Origin: Paenibacillus taiwanensis DSM 18679
Lineage (GTDB): Bacteria; Bacillota; Bacilli; Paenibacillales; Paenibacillaceae
Reading direction: 5' to 3'
NCBI RefSeq assembly: GCF_000425125.1
Contig: NZ_KE384307.1
Location: forward strand, 282,379 to 346,378
DNA length: 64,000 nucleotides
The notes under the pieces were generated by a model. That model was not told the origin of the DNA. It was given only the letters and a program-made list of their open reading frames with translations, and made no database searches. Position numbers and translations under genes: made by a program. This document shows positions 56,201 to 64,000 of this stretch, piece after piece. Each line of letters begins with the position of its first letter. Within the stretch, counting starts at the first letter, position 1.

Positions 56201-57565
56201 TTAGGGATTGTTCGCCGCAAAAGCTGCTTGGTGCTCGGCAGCGACTTCTTTCGCCTCTTTTTTCTGTACAAATAAGTTCTGGATACTCGTCAAGTGGACC
56301 TGAGCTGTGCTTGGATTCATCATATTATCAAAGGCGAGATCACCGCCTTTTACATTTTCAGCGAGCTTGAGCAAGTTCATGGCCAGATCCGAGTAACCTG
56401 CCGCTTTAAAGTCTCCGTCTACTTTTTGAGCAAGGCCGACTGCATTTTTAAGGTCGAAATTTACTTTTGGGTAATGCATCATAAAATAATGTAAAAATGC
56501 TTTTGCCTCTTTTAAATGTTTACTGTGGGCAGAGATGGCAAAGGCGCTTCCAGGGGCAAGCATGTATTCATCGACATTGCCCTTACCGCTAACCGTAGGA
56601 AACTTAAAGGCGTCAATTTTGCCTGCTACAGAGGAATCATCAATCCCGCCTGTGGCCCACGTTCCCATAAAGTACATAGCTGCCTTGCCTGATTTAAACA
56701 AGTTCTCGCCTGCGTTGTAATCAAAAGAAGTCGCGCCATCCTGAAAAGCGCCTGCCTGAACAAGATCCTGAAACTTATTCACGGCCTCTTCAAAGGCCGG
56801 ATCGTTAAACGTACGTTTTTTGTCCAGAACATCTTGTAAAAAGCCAGGGCCTCCATTTGTGCGCAGCAGGATGTTCATAAACAAAAAGGAGCCGGTCCAC
56901 GAATCTTTTTCACCAATAACCATTGGTTGAATGCCCGCTGCCTTTAATGTTTTCACAACGTCAATCATCGCTTCAAACGTTGTTGGCACCTCAACACCGG
57001 CTTGAGCAAACATGTCCTTGTTGTAATAGACGACGGCGGTGTTGTTGCCATCCGGCAGCGCATATACGTTGTGATCAAAGGTGTAATAATCCAGTATGCC
57101 CGTAAGAAACGTATCCTTGAGGCCGTTTTGATCCAGTATGTCATTCAAAGGAGCCAACAATCCAGCATCCACGAACGGCTTCATTTGTTCGCTCGGATTA
57201 ACGATTGTAATGTCGGGCACCTCCTTGGATGCTGCTTGTGTCTTTAATTTCAACTTCTGCTGATCCGTATTTAAAGAATCCAGTTCAATGTTGATGTTTT
57301 TATTTGCTGATTCGAAATCGCTTACAATTTTCATCATCATTTTGTAGGAGGGTGTGTTCGGATCAGGATAGATGTTCTGGAACGTAATGGTCACTTGTTC
57401 TTGTGTGCTTTGCTCGGACTGCAAAGAGGTAGATTCATCTGATGTTATTCCTTTACTAGCTGTCGGAGATGTATTTGTTGTATTGCCGCCGCAAGCCGAC
57501 AAGCTTAACGTTAACATGAAGACCAGTGTGAGGCGCAAAAACGGATGTGGCTTTGTTGTTGCCAT
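56201..57565 (-). CDS. Sugar ABC transporter substrate-binding lipoprotein
   Basis: 454 residues, lipobox LSAC (C25). Family 1 solute-binding protein: NIYPDPNTPSYKMM, LPDGNNTAVVYYNKDMFAQAG, and a late YFMGTWATGG. First gene of the minus-strand transport/two-component operon (binding protein, two permeases, kinase, regulator). Confidence 0.92.
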   Translation of the reverse strand: MATTKPHPFLRLTLVFMLTLSLSACGGNTTNTSPTASKGITSDESTSLQSEQSTQEQVTITFQNIYPDPNTPSYKMMMKIVSDFESANKNINIELDSLNTDQQKLKLKTQAASKEVPDITIVNPSEQMKPFVDAGLLAPLNDILDQNGLKDTFLTGILDYYTFDHNVYALPDGNNTAVVYYNKDMFAQAGVEVPTTFEAMIDVVKTLKAAGIQPMVIGEKDSWTGSFLFMNILLRTNGGPGFLQDVLDKKRTFNDPAFEEAVNKFQDLVQAGAFQDGATSFDYNAGENLFKSGKAAMYFMGTWATGGIDDSSVAGKIDAFKFPTVSGKGNVDEYMLAPGSAFAISAHSKHLKEAKAFLHYFMMHYPKVNFDLKNAVGLAQKVDGDFKAAGYSDLAMNLLKLAENVKGGDLAFDNMMNPSTAQVHLTSIQNLFVQKKEAKEVAAEHQAAFAANNP

Positions 57566-57914
57566 TGTGTAGTCCCCCTTCGTTCGAATATATCTTTATT
57601 ATCTGTGCACAGACATGGAGGAACAATGCGTGAAAATTAGGATGTTAGGTGGGGTTTCTTAGGAGGTTATACAGGCATGGCTTAGGAGTCCTCATTAATT
57701 ACTCTCGAGAGTTGCTCTTATTAGTGGCTCCATACTTTCTGCAAGAAAGAAGTCCATAATGTGTATTCCTTTGGAAAATACTTCATCATTTATATGTGAA
57801 ACATTTTACAGATAAGCACCGTCTAGGGGGAGAACAACAGGATACTTAGCCATATTCATAACTTTAACCTGCTTGAGCACTACCCTTAATCACACAAACA
57901 TGGAGGAATGACAA
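57566..57914. other. Divergent promoter region
   Basis: 349 bp between two divergent genes. No gene, repeat or clear consensus promoter was found beyond the RBS of each flanking gene. Confidence 0.4.
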
Positions 57915-59117
57915 ATGAACAAAATGTACAAAGTGTTGACAACCGCATCTATACTGGCAATGGCAGCTATGCCGTTAGCAGCAAGTGCGCAGAACAGCGT
58001 ACCTGTTGAGCGTAATTCCACCGTACAACAACAAAAAGCGGTACCAGGTACAATGGGATTTATTACCGATTTTGTGAATGATCATACAGGTAAATGGATT
58101 ACAGTAACAGGTCGTGGCGTTGCTGCCACTGATCAAAGTGAAATGGTGTTAGCTCTTACCCAAAACACAAAGATTATTGACTCTAAAGGAAAAACAGTAC
58201 CTCTAAAAACGATTATCGATGAGAAAAAGGTCGTTAAGGCATTTTATGCAGCTAACCAATCCGATGCAGCACGTGGAACGGCTTTGACACTGGTCGTACA
58301 AGATCATAGCTTTGCAGCTATTTTAGGCAAAGTAACGGAAGTGCGCGAGAATGGGATCGTCGTTAAAGGGGCAGATCTCTACAATATGAACATGGAAACG
58401 ATCGTTCTTCATTTTGCACCTAAAGCGCAGCTTTTAGATCAGGACGGTAAAGCAATCAAGGCTGGTGATATTCAACCAGGCATGACGGTTAAGGCTTTTT
58501 ACGGTCCTGCGGTAGCAATGAGCCTGCCGCCACAATCAACTACCAATTACGTTATGGTAGATACAACCAATGTACAGGCAGAAGCCCCGGGAACGGCGGG
58601 TATCATTACGAACGTTACGGATGGTAAGTTGACCGTCATTGGCAAGCCGCTTGAAAAAGGCGGCGTGAACTATGTCGTCCTCAGCGTAGACGAGCACACT
58701 CGTATTGTGAGTGAGGATGGAAAACCTTTAACTAAAGAAGCTTTAAAGACCGATGTTCGTGTAGAAGCGCATTATGGCGAGGTGCTTGCTGCCATCTATC
58801 CGGCACAAACACATGCAGACTCTATCGTCGTTAAAACGGCGGAAACGAAAAAAATCGAAGGTACAATTGTAGAAACAGATCGTGCAGGCGAAGGACAAGT
58901 ATATGTAAATGTTGGTGATGATCAATCAATTACTAATGATGTGATCTTAAACATCACGAAAGAGACGACGGTGATTCCTGTACTTGGCGGTGATATCCAG
59001 TTAAAAGCGGGTATGAAAATAGTAGCCTATCATTCTCCAATCATGACAAAATCGCTGCCTGGCATAACAAATGCTGAAATTGTTATCGTAACGGCAGATG
59101 GAAAATCGTCTAAGTGA
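57915..59117 (+). CDS. Secreted four-repeat beta protein of unknown function
   Basis: 400 residues, RBS GGAGG, Sec signal peptide ending ASAQ. After it come four degenerate ~85-residue repeats (about 45-130, 130-222, 222-312, 312-398). Each opens with G.I....DG....V.G and ends with an extended KA(F/H)Y...V segment; examples are GTMGFITDFVNDHTGK, AILGKVTEVRENGI, GTAGIITNVTDGK and KIEGTIVETDRAGE. Likely OB- or beta-barrel-type modules exported to the cell surface. Family not recognised. Confidence 0.75.
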   Translation: MNKMYKVLTTASILAMAAMPLAASAQNSVPVERNSTVQQQKAVPGTMGFITDFVNDHTGKWITVTGRGVAATDQSEMVLALTQNTKIIDSKGKTVPLKTIIDEKKVVKAFYAANQSDAARGTALTLVVQDHSFAAILGKVTEVRENGIVVKGADLYNMNMETIVLHFAPKAQLLDQDGKAIKAGDIQPGMTVKAFYGPAVAMSLPPQSTTNYVMVDTTNVQAEAPGTAGIITNVTDGKLTVIGKPLEKGGVNYVVLSVDEHTRIVSEDGKPLTKEALKTDVRVEAHYGEVLAAIYPAQTHADSIVVKTAETKKIEGTIVETDRAGEGQVYVNVGDDQSITNDVILNITKETTVIPVLGGDIQLKAGMKIVAYHSPIMTKSLPGITNAEIVIVTADGKSSK

Positions 59118-59164
59118 TCGCCTCTTCTTTCTTTACTACTGATCAGACATATGGCTAGATGAGA

Positions 59165-59210
59165 GAGAGCAGTTTGTTCCTAAAATAGGAGCAGACTGCT
59201 CTTTCATTTT
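59165..59210 (+). terminator. Rho-independent terminator
   Basis: AGAGCAGT at 59166-59173 pairs with ACTGCTCT at 59195-59202 with further inner pairing, followed by TTCATTTT. Confidence 0.75.
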
Positions 59211-59303
59211 AAAAAATTTGTTATAATACACACATACAGCACAGCAGCATATTACCGAAGGGCTGTACGTCAAGCAATTCCTTTACAAAAAAGGGGGATT
59301 CGT

Positions 59304-61010
59304 ATGGATGTAGACAAAAGGATCGAACTTTTGGAAGCCAAGGTCAATCACTTGGAGAAAGAACTGGAAATGCTTCGTGAAGCTGTGCCTGGCATACAGT
59401 TAAAACAGTCCAAACAAGCTAATCATAATAAAAATTTAGGCTTGCTTTTGACGATGTCAGACGTTAAACCAGTGGGGCAAAACATACCGCATCCACAAGG
59501 GCCTGCGGAGCAGCCAAAGCGGGACACGGATTGGGAACATCTGATTGCTAGAGTATGGCTGCCCAAAATATTTATTGTGGTGCTGCTGCTCGGTGTGCTG
59601 TGGGGGTTTATGGCTGCTTCTTCTGCCGGAATTATTACAGAGCCCGTTCGCTGCGCATTGGGGATTGCAGCGGCTGTGTTGATGTATGTCTTGGGTTTAA
59701 AACAAATGCGGAGCAGGCGCGTCGGACTGGGGCAGGTGCTGCTAGGTGGAGCGAATGTAATTTTGGTGTTGTCGTTATTTGCCGCCCATATGTTATACAG
59801 TCTTATCCCATCGACACCTGCCTTTCTTTTATATGTGCTATCCATTGGTATCGGAGTATGGACGGCCACACGTTATCGCTCTCAAACTTTGCTGATTACG
59901 ATTATGCTGTCGGGGTATTTGGTGCCTTTTCTGGTCGTTTCGACTTCGCCTAATCCTTGGGTGTTCGCAGGGTATGAGACGTCACTATCTATCCTTTTAT
60001 TACTGATCTCGGTTGCCTTCCAATTTCGTATAGCGGTATCCTTAGCAGTTGGTATGCTGCATGTACCTCTATTTTTCGCATATGTATCAGGCTCCTTTGA
60101 TGATAGCCGCTATGTATTTATGCTGGCCGTTATGGTGCAGCACGCCGTATTTTTCCTTGTCTCGTTGTGGCTAACGTATCGTCAGCGATTTGTACAAAGC
60201 AGAACGCTATTTACCGGATTCGTGCTAATGGCGATGTGGCTGTTTGTCATTTATGCGCATCCCACAGGTACGATGTACGCAACTATGCTTGCGGTATGGA
60301 CTATTTTGTATACGTTGACTGCCCTCTGGGTGTACAGCCCTAAGCGCCCTGCAATCGCTTATATAGCAATTGCTACATTAGGCTGGCTGCTATGGCTGCT
60401 GTATATCGTACAGGCTGAATATGCGGCAGCGGCTGTTATAACAGAAGGCGCGATTGCGTTTGTAATGGGTGTGCTTCTGCGCAGCAGGATTCAGCAAATA
60501 ATGGGCGCCATCATATTGTTGTTTGGTACTATTGGACTGTTACAATCTCCGATTATGGACGTATTGTCGCCAGAGTCGTTGTCCTGGATCGTATTGCTGA
60601 CGATTGTACCTTTCCTGTACCGCTTCATAAGGAAACGTCAGGAGCCACGCAGCTTATTGCCATTTGTACAAGGGTTCATGTGGGCGGAAGCGCTGCTGAT
60701 TCTCTACTTTATTTCACAGCTTACCGAAGTGGTCATGATGACCTATACGTACGATTTACGCCACCTTGCCTTGTCTGGTGTATGGATCGTATATGCCATT
60801 ACGGTCATTATTGTAGGTGTGATGTTTAACAAACGCAAAGTAAGGCTTGCAGGTTTACTGTTTCTCTTTTTAACGTTAGTCAAAATTATTTTTGTGGATA
60901 TGCCTGGCGTATCTGTGGGGGTCAGAGCTGTATTATTTATCGCTCTTGGCGCAGCAGGGATCGTAGTGTCGCGCTTAATGTACCGACAGAAAACGGATCC
61001 GTCCTCGTAA
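59304..61010 (+). CDS. DUF2339-like polytopic membrane protein
   Basis: 568 residues. A short N-terminal coiled coil (about 4-30) is followed by roughly 14-16 membrane segments. Near the end, LFLFLTLVKIIFVDMPGVSV matches the DUF2339 signature. Role unknown; some relatives are linked to the envelope. Followed by a terminator. Confidence 0.8.
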   Translation: MDVDKRIELLEAKVNHLEKELEMLREAVPGIQLKQSKQANHNKNLGLLLTMSDVKPVGQNIPHPQGPAEQPKRDTDWEHLIARVWLPKIFIVVLLLGVLWGFMAASSAGIITEPVRCALGIAAAVLMYVLGLKQMRSRRVGLGQVLLGGANVILVLSLFAAHMLYSLIPSTPAFLLYVLSIGIGVWTATRYRSQTLLITIMLSGYLVPFLVVSTSPNPWVFAGYETSLSILLLLISVAFQFRIAVSLAVGMLHVPLFFAYVSGSFDDSRYVFMLAVMVQHAVFFLVSLWLTYRQRFVQSRTLFTGFVLMAMWLFVIYAHPTGTMYATMLAVWTILYTLTALWVYSPKRPAIAYIAIATLGWLLWLLYIVQAEYAAAAVITEGAIAFVMGVLLRSRIQQIMGAIILLFGTIGLLQSPIMDVLSPESLSWIVLLTIVPFLYRFIRKRQEPRSLLPFVQGFMWAEALLILYFISQLTEVVMMTYTYDLRHLALSGVWIVYAITVIIVGVMFNKRKVRLAGLLFLFLTLVKIIFVDMPGVSVGVRAVLFIALGAAGIVVSRLMYRQKTDPSS

Positions 61011-61013
61011 TGA

Positions 61014-61060
61014 AATAAGCCGTTGTCGCTTCTAAGTAGAAGAGATGACGGCTTATTTTG
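61014..61060 (+). terminator. Rho-independent terminator
   Basis: AATAAGCCGT at 61014-61023 pairs with GACGGCTTATT at 61047-61057, with inner pairing, followed by TT. Confidence 0.75.
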
Positions 61061-61189
61061 GTTGGAGCTCTATTCATAAGAAGCGGGTCTTCCTTGTAAA
61101 CGTAAGGGTTTCGTAAGAATTAAGAAACAAAAAAGAAAAGATTGTTATTTAAAGTAGAGCATAGGAAGAAACAGCAAAAAGAAAGAGAG

Positions 61190-61372
61190 ATGGTACGAGT
61201 GATTAAATCAAAACAAGTGCTGAAATGGACATTTATGATCAGTGTAATTGCGATGTTAATAGATGGAGTTCTCTATTCAATGTCGGGTGCTAAGGGGACA
61301 CTCGTGGCGCTTGGAGTTGCCATTGTTCTCAGTGTAGTGAGCGGGCTAGGCTTGATCGTTAACCGAAAATAA
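61190..61372 (+). CDS. 60-aa membrane protein
   Basis: Two membrane segments (about 10-30 and 35-55) joined by a short polar loop; basic N-terminus. The start is uncertain (ATG 61190 or GTG 61199); the RBS is GA-rich. No family recognised. Confidence 0.6.
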   Translation: MVRVIKSKQVLKWTFMISVIAMLIDGVLYSMSGAKGTLVALGVAIVLSVVSGLGLIVNRK

Positions 61373-61552
61373 GGACTGTAAGGGTTTATGTGTATGCAAA
61401 CGTCATATAAACGTTCGATAAAATTGGTGAGGCAATTTCTTGTCCCTATATTTGGTATGACCGCGGGGCAAGGCAGGAGCGAGTTACGAAGCAAGTTTAT
61501 GTTCGCCGACCGTTCATTCGAGCGTTTGGCAATTAGCCACATATAGAAAGCG

Positions 61553-62158
61553 GTGAATGTATTGAGTGTCGTCAGAAGAGTAATTAGAAATGGATCACAA
61601 TACGGATGGATGTTGTGGGAATCCATGTTTGACCACATCACTCGTATGAGGAGTGTATCGGTTACGAGATATGGCATATGCAAACTAGTTGTGAAAAAAT
61701 ATCATGGACATAATATTCAGTGCGGCAATGGGGAGTGGATTCGCTCTGGAGATTGGATTGGTGAAATACATTTGGATAACAAGCAAGTGCTGGAAATGTC
61801 ACGTGCTATTGGCTCTGATCGTGCAGCTTTAAGAACAGCGAGAATGCTGCGGACAGCGATTCAACAGATTAGTGATGCTATGGAAAACAGACCGGAGCTT
61901 GCAAATGTATCGGCACTGACGGGAATTACATTGCTGCATCGCGGTATTATTCGTGGTCTAGGCTTTGAGCTTCACCCATTGCCTTCCAAGCTGTTTACGT
62001 TTATTTCGACTTATTATCTTCGCTGTTTGCTAAGAATGCTTCATCCAGAAGGAAAGCAGCGTATCTCGCAAAATACGGAAAAGCTTGTCCCTATGATGCT
62101 CACGATTACGAAGCAGTCCTTATTGGAAAAGCATCGTAAAGTAGGTGTGTCATGCTAA
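61553..62158 (+). CDS. YkoP-like protein
   Basis: 201 residues, GTG start (a TTG at 61562 is an alternative). The pattern GEIHLDNKQVLEMSR followed by a helical region matches YkoP-like proteins, which typically sit beside polysaccharide deacetylases. Overlaps the next gene by 7 bp. Function unknown. Confidence 0.75.
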   Translation: MNVLSVVRRVIRNGSQYGWMLWESMFDHITRMRSVSVTRYGICKLVVKKYHGHNIQCGNGEWIRSGDWIGEIHLDNKQVLEMSRAIGSDRAALRTARMLRTAIQQISDAMENRPELANVSALTGITLLHRGIIRGLGFELHPLPSKLFTFISTYYLRCLLRMLHPEGKQRISQNTEKLVPMMLTITKQSLLEKHRKVGVSC

Positions 62159-63003
62159 GCTTCATATTATGCACATGCTTGCTGTTTCTATTTATTTATA
62201 CGTTATTTCCATTTGTAATGACGAGAGTTTGTGGTATTGGTGTGGCGAATCAAGGTAAGGATCAGAGTAAAGTGGCCTTGACATTTGATGACGGTCCCGA
62301 CCCTTATTATACACCCAGACTGCTTGATCTGTTAAAGGAGCACCGGATAAAGGCGACATTTTTTGTATTGGGCAGCCGAGCTGAATTGTACCCTGATCTA
62401 ATTAAGCGTATGCACACAGAAGGGCATCAGATAGGCATTCATAATTATTTGCACAAATCGAATTGGCTCATGTCGCCATTTTGTGTGAGGCGTCGGCATA
62501 TTGAACGCTCTGCTGATATTGTAGAGCAGATAACAGGTGAACGCCCTACGTTCTATCGCCCGCCTTGGGGGCTGCTTAACCTAGGGGATTTGTTTTTGCT
62601 TCGCAAGTCCTATCGGGTTGTGCTCTGGTCTGTAATGGGACGAGATTGGAAACTGCAGTCGGATACAACGCAATGGAAACGTTCTATCACGCAACAGATA
62701 CAGCCAGGCTCGATTATCCTATTGCACGATTGCGGGAAAACGCTGGGGGCAGATGAAGGAGCCCCAGGACAAATGTTGGCTGGGTTACCCTCTGTGTTGG
62801 AGGACATACGGATTAAAGGCTTCCGCTGTGTTCGTGCCGATGAAATACTAACCAACACGAAGTGTTCTTTTAGCCAACGTTCAGCAAGTATGAGTCCTCG
62901 CACAAAGCTGCTAGGTGGTATTGAACGAGGGGCGAAAGCCTCTTGGCACTATGAGGAGGCTGCTAATGGTGCAGCGGCATACCCCACAGATCCTATACGA
63001 TAA
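62152..63003 (+). CDS. Polysaccharide deacetylase (NodB family)
   Basis: 283 residues. N-terminal membrane anchor (about 1-25). NodB domain: TFDDGPDP (catalytic Asp and metal Asp), metal-binding HQIGIHNYLHKS, RPPWG motif, and a late LLHDCG. It removes acetyl groups from cell-wall or exopolysaccharide sugars. Coupled to the YkoP-like gene upstream. Confidence 0.92.
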   Translation: MLSFILCTCLLFLFIYTLFPFVMTRVCGIGVANQGKDQSKVALTFDDGPDPYYTPRLLDLLKEHRIKATFFVLGSRAELYPDLIKRMHTEGHQIGIHNYLHKSNWLMSPFCVRRRHIERSADIVEQITGERPTFYRPPWGLLNLGDLFLLRKSYRVVLWSVMGRDWKLQSDTTQWKRSITQQIQPGSIILLHDCGKTLGADEGAPGQMLAGLPSVLEDIRIKGFRCVRADEILTNTKCSFSQRSASMSPRTKLLGGIERGAKASWHYEEAANGAAAYPTDPIR

Positions 63004-63249
63004 GAGGTATGACTAGAGCAGACCACAGGGTGATTAGGAGACCCTTAAAGAGTAAGGGGAGTTCATAACGGACAGCAAGCATTCCTAATCTCATTTTATA
63101 AAATGATCCTTTTGTTAAACTTGTCACGCTTGTCAGGCTAGTCTGCATAATTGGCCAAGTACCTACATAGACATGTTATCAGTGATGAAGCCAAGCCGGT
63201 AATTATGCCGTTGCAGGCGTCGAATTTACATGTCAGAGGGGATGATCTC

Positions 63250-64000
63250 ATGCGTCGGATCACATGGGTATTGGCCATCGTGATGAGTGTTACGCTTCTA
63301 TTGGCCGGTTGCGGTCAGAAGGACGCGTCCGCCGTGGTCAAAGAATTGGACCAGAAGATGAGCAAGTTGCAAAGTTATGAAGGCATAGGTACGATGACGC
63401 TTCACTCCGGGCAACAGCCGCTTCAGTACAAAGTAGAGGTGAAGTATCAAGACCCTACCTATTATCGAATCGAGTTGACTAACCCGAAGAAGGATATTAA
63501 GCAAATTGTACTTCGTAATGATGAGGGCGTTTTTGTGCTCACACCCAGTCTGAAGAAAAGCTTCCGTTTCCAAAGCGATTGGCCGGATAACCAGGGACAG
63601 GTTTACTTGTATCAGACGTTGATCCACAGCATATTGGCAGATAATACGCGTCAATTTGCCACGGAAGGTGAAAGTTATGTGTTTGAGGTGGCAGCCAACT
63701 ATCAAACGGATTCGCTGGTGAAGCAGAAAATATGGCTGAACAAAGGTGATTATAAGCCTAAACAGGTTCAGGTGACGGATGCTGAGGCGCGTGTTGTGGT
63801 TGAAATGCAATTTGATCAATTCAATTTTGATAAGAAATTTGACAAGGAAGCTTTTGATATGCAGGCTAACATGACTGCCAGCGCGAATATCGACCCGCTG
63901 CCCATCCTTACTGATGCAAATAAAGAAGGGGCTCAGCACCCTGTCGCCGCAGGTGAGGGCACGAAGGAAGGCGACAAGCCGGTAGCCGCAGGCGAGGGCA
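63250..64000 (+). CDS. LolA/YdcC-like lipoprotein, 3' end outside the window
   Basis: ATG 63250 after GAGGGGATGA; the frame is open to base 64000. Lipobox LAGC (C21), then a LolA-like beta-barrel (DQKMSKLQSYEGIGTMTL; YYRIELTNPKKDIKQIVLR). The visible C-terminus begins a repeat, VAAGEGTKEGDKPVAAGEG. In Bacillus the homologous YdcC lies beside alr and is needed for germination or sporulation. Partial gene. Confidence 0.85.
   Translation, partial: MRRITWVLAIVMSVTLLLAGCGQKDASAVVKELDQKMSKLQSYEGIGTMTLHSGQQPLQYKVEVKYQDPTYYRIELTNPKKDIKQIVLRNDEGVFVLTPSLKKSFRFQSDWPDNQGQVYLYQTLIHSILADNTRQFATEGESYVFEVAANYQTDSLVKQKIWLNKGDYKPKQVQVTDAEARVVVEMQFDQFNFDKKFDKEAFDMQANMTASANIDPLPILTDANKEGAQHPVAAGEGTKEGDKPVAAGEG

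Overview
The window looks like chromosome from a Paenibacillus-type Firmicute. The evidence is a T-box-controlled tyrS, strong AGGAGG ribosome binding sites with many TTG/GTG starts, a CotD-like spore coat protein, a multimodular chitin-active LPMO, and two sugar ABC loci of the Lpl/Yes type with YesM/YesN-like two-component systems. I see no rRNA, tRNA or CRISPR array. Genus is inferred from gene content only.

Layout. 1-7 kb is an accessory stretch: two tandem Eco57I/TaqI-type adenine methyltransferases (the first cut by the window edge), an IS3-family element whose orfB is split at a second A6G slippery site, a frameshifted secreted-protein gene, and a membrane Mrr-type nuclease with a zinc ribbon. 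A secreted peptidoglycan-binding/DD-peptidase-fold protein lies at 7.1-7.95 kb.

8.57-23.64 kb is the main discovery: one ~15 kb, tightly packed, all-plus biosynthetic cluster. It combines an aminocyclitol module (a BtrC-like 2-deoxy-scyllo-inosose synthase, a BtrR/StsC-like inosose aminotransferase and an IolE/IolI-like TIM-barrel isomerase) with an aryl-polyene-like type II PKS/FAS module (two ACPs, a ketosynthase, a Cys-less chain-length-factor-like partner, an AMP ligase and a FabZ-like dehydratase). It also has two glycosyltransferases, three tandem paralogues resembling BtrH-type Cys-His-Asp acyltransferases, and a DrrAB-like ABC exporter. My reading is an acylated, glycosylated 2-deoxy-inosamine natural product. 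I know of no described cluster with this combination. A response regulator and a homopolymer-frameshifted histidine kinase follow.

26.3-30.3 kb: a ROK regulator with a palindromic operator candidate, an MFS transporter, and T-box/tyrS. 30.5-40.3 kb: a hypothetical protein, then a divergent oligosaccharide locus (two permeases on minus; kinase, regulator, binding lipoprotein and GH2 glycosidase on plus). 40.5-49.1 kb: small genes, CotD-like, PatB/MalY, DoxX, a chitin LPMO with FnIII and CBM modules, pentapeptide-repeat protein, AIM24-like, mug and a TPR protein. 49.2-57.6 kb is all minus: a zinc-ribbon/GyrI-like protein, a WYL regulator, and a second complete sugar ABC/two-component operon lacking its ATPase. 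57.9-64 kb: a four-repeat secreted protein, a DUF2339-like membrane protein, a small membrane protein, a YkoP-like/NodB deacetylase pair, and a LolA/YdcC-like lipoprotein cut by the right edge.
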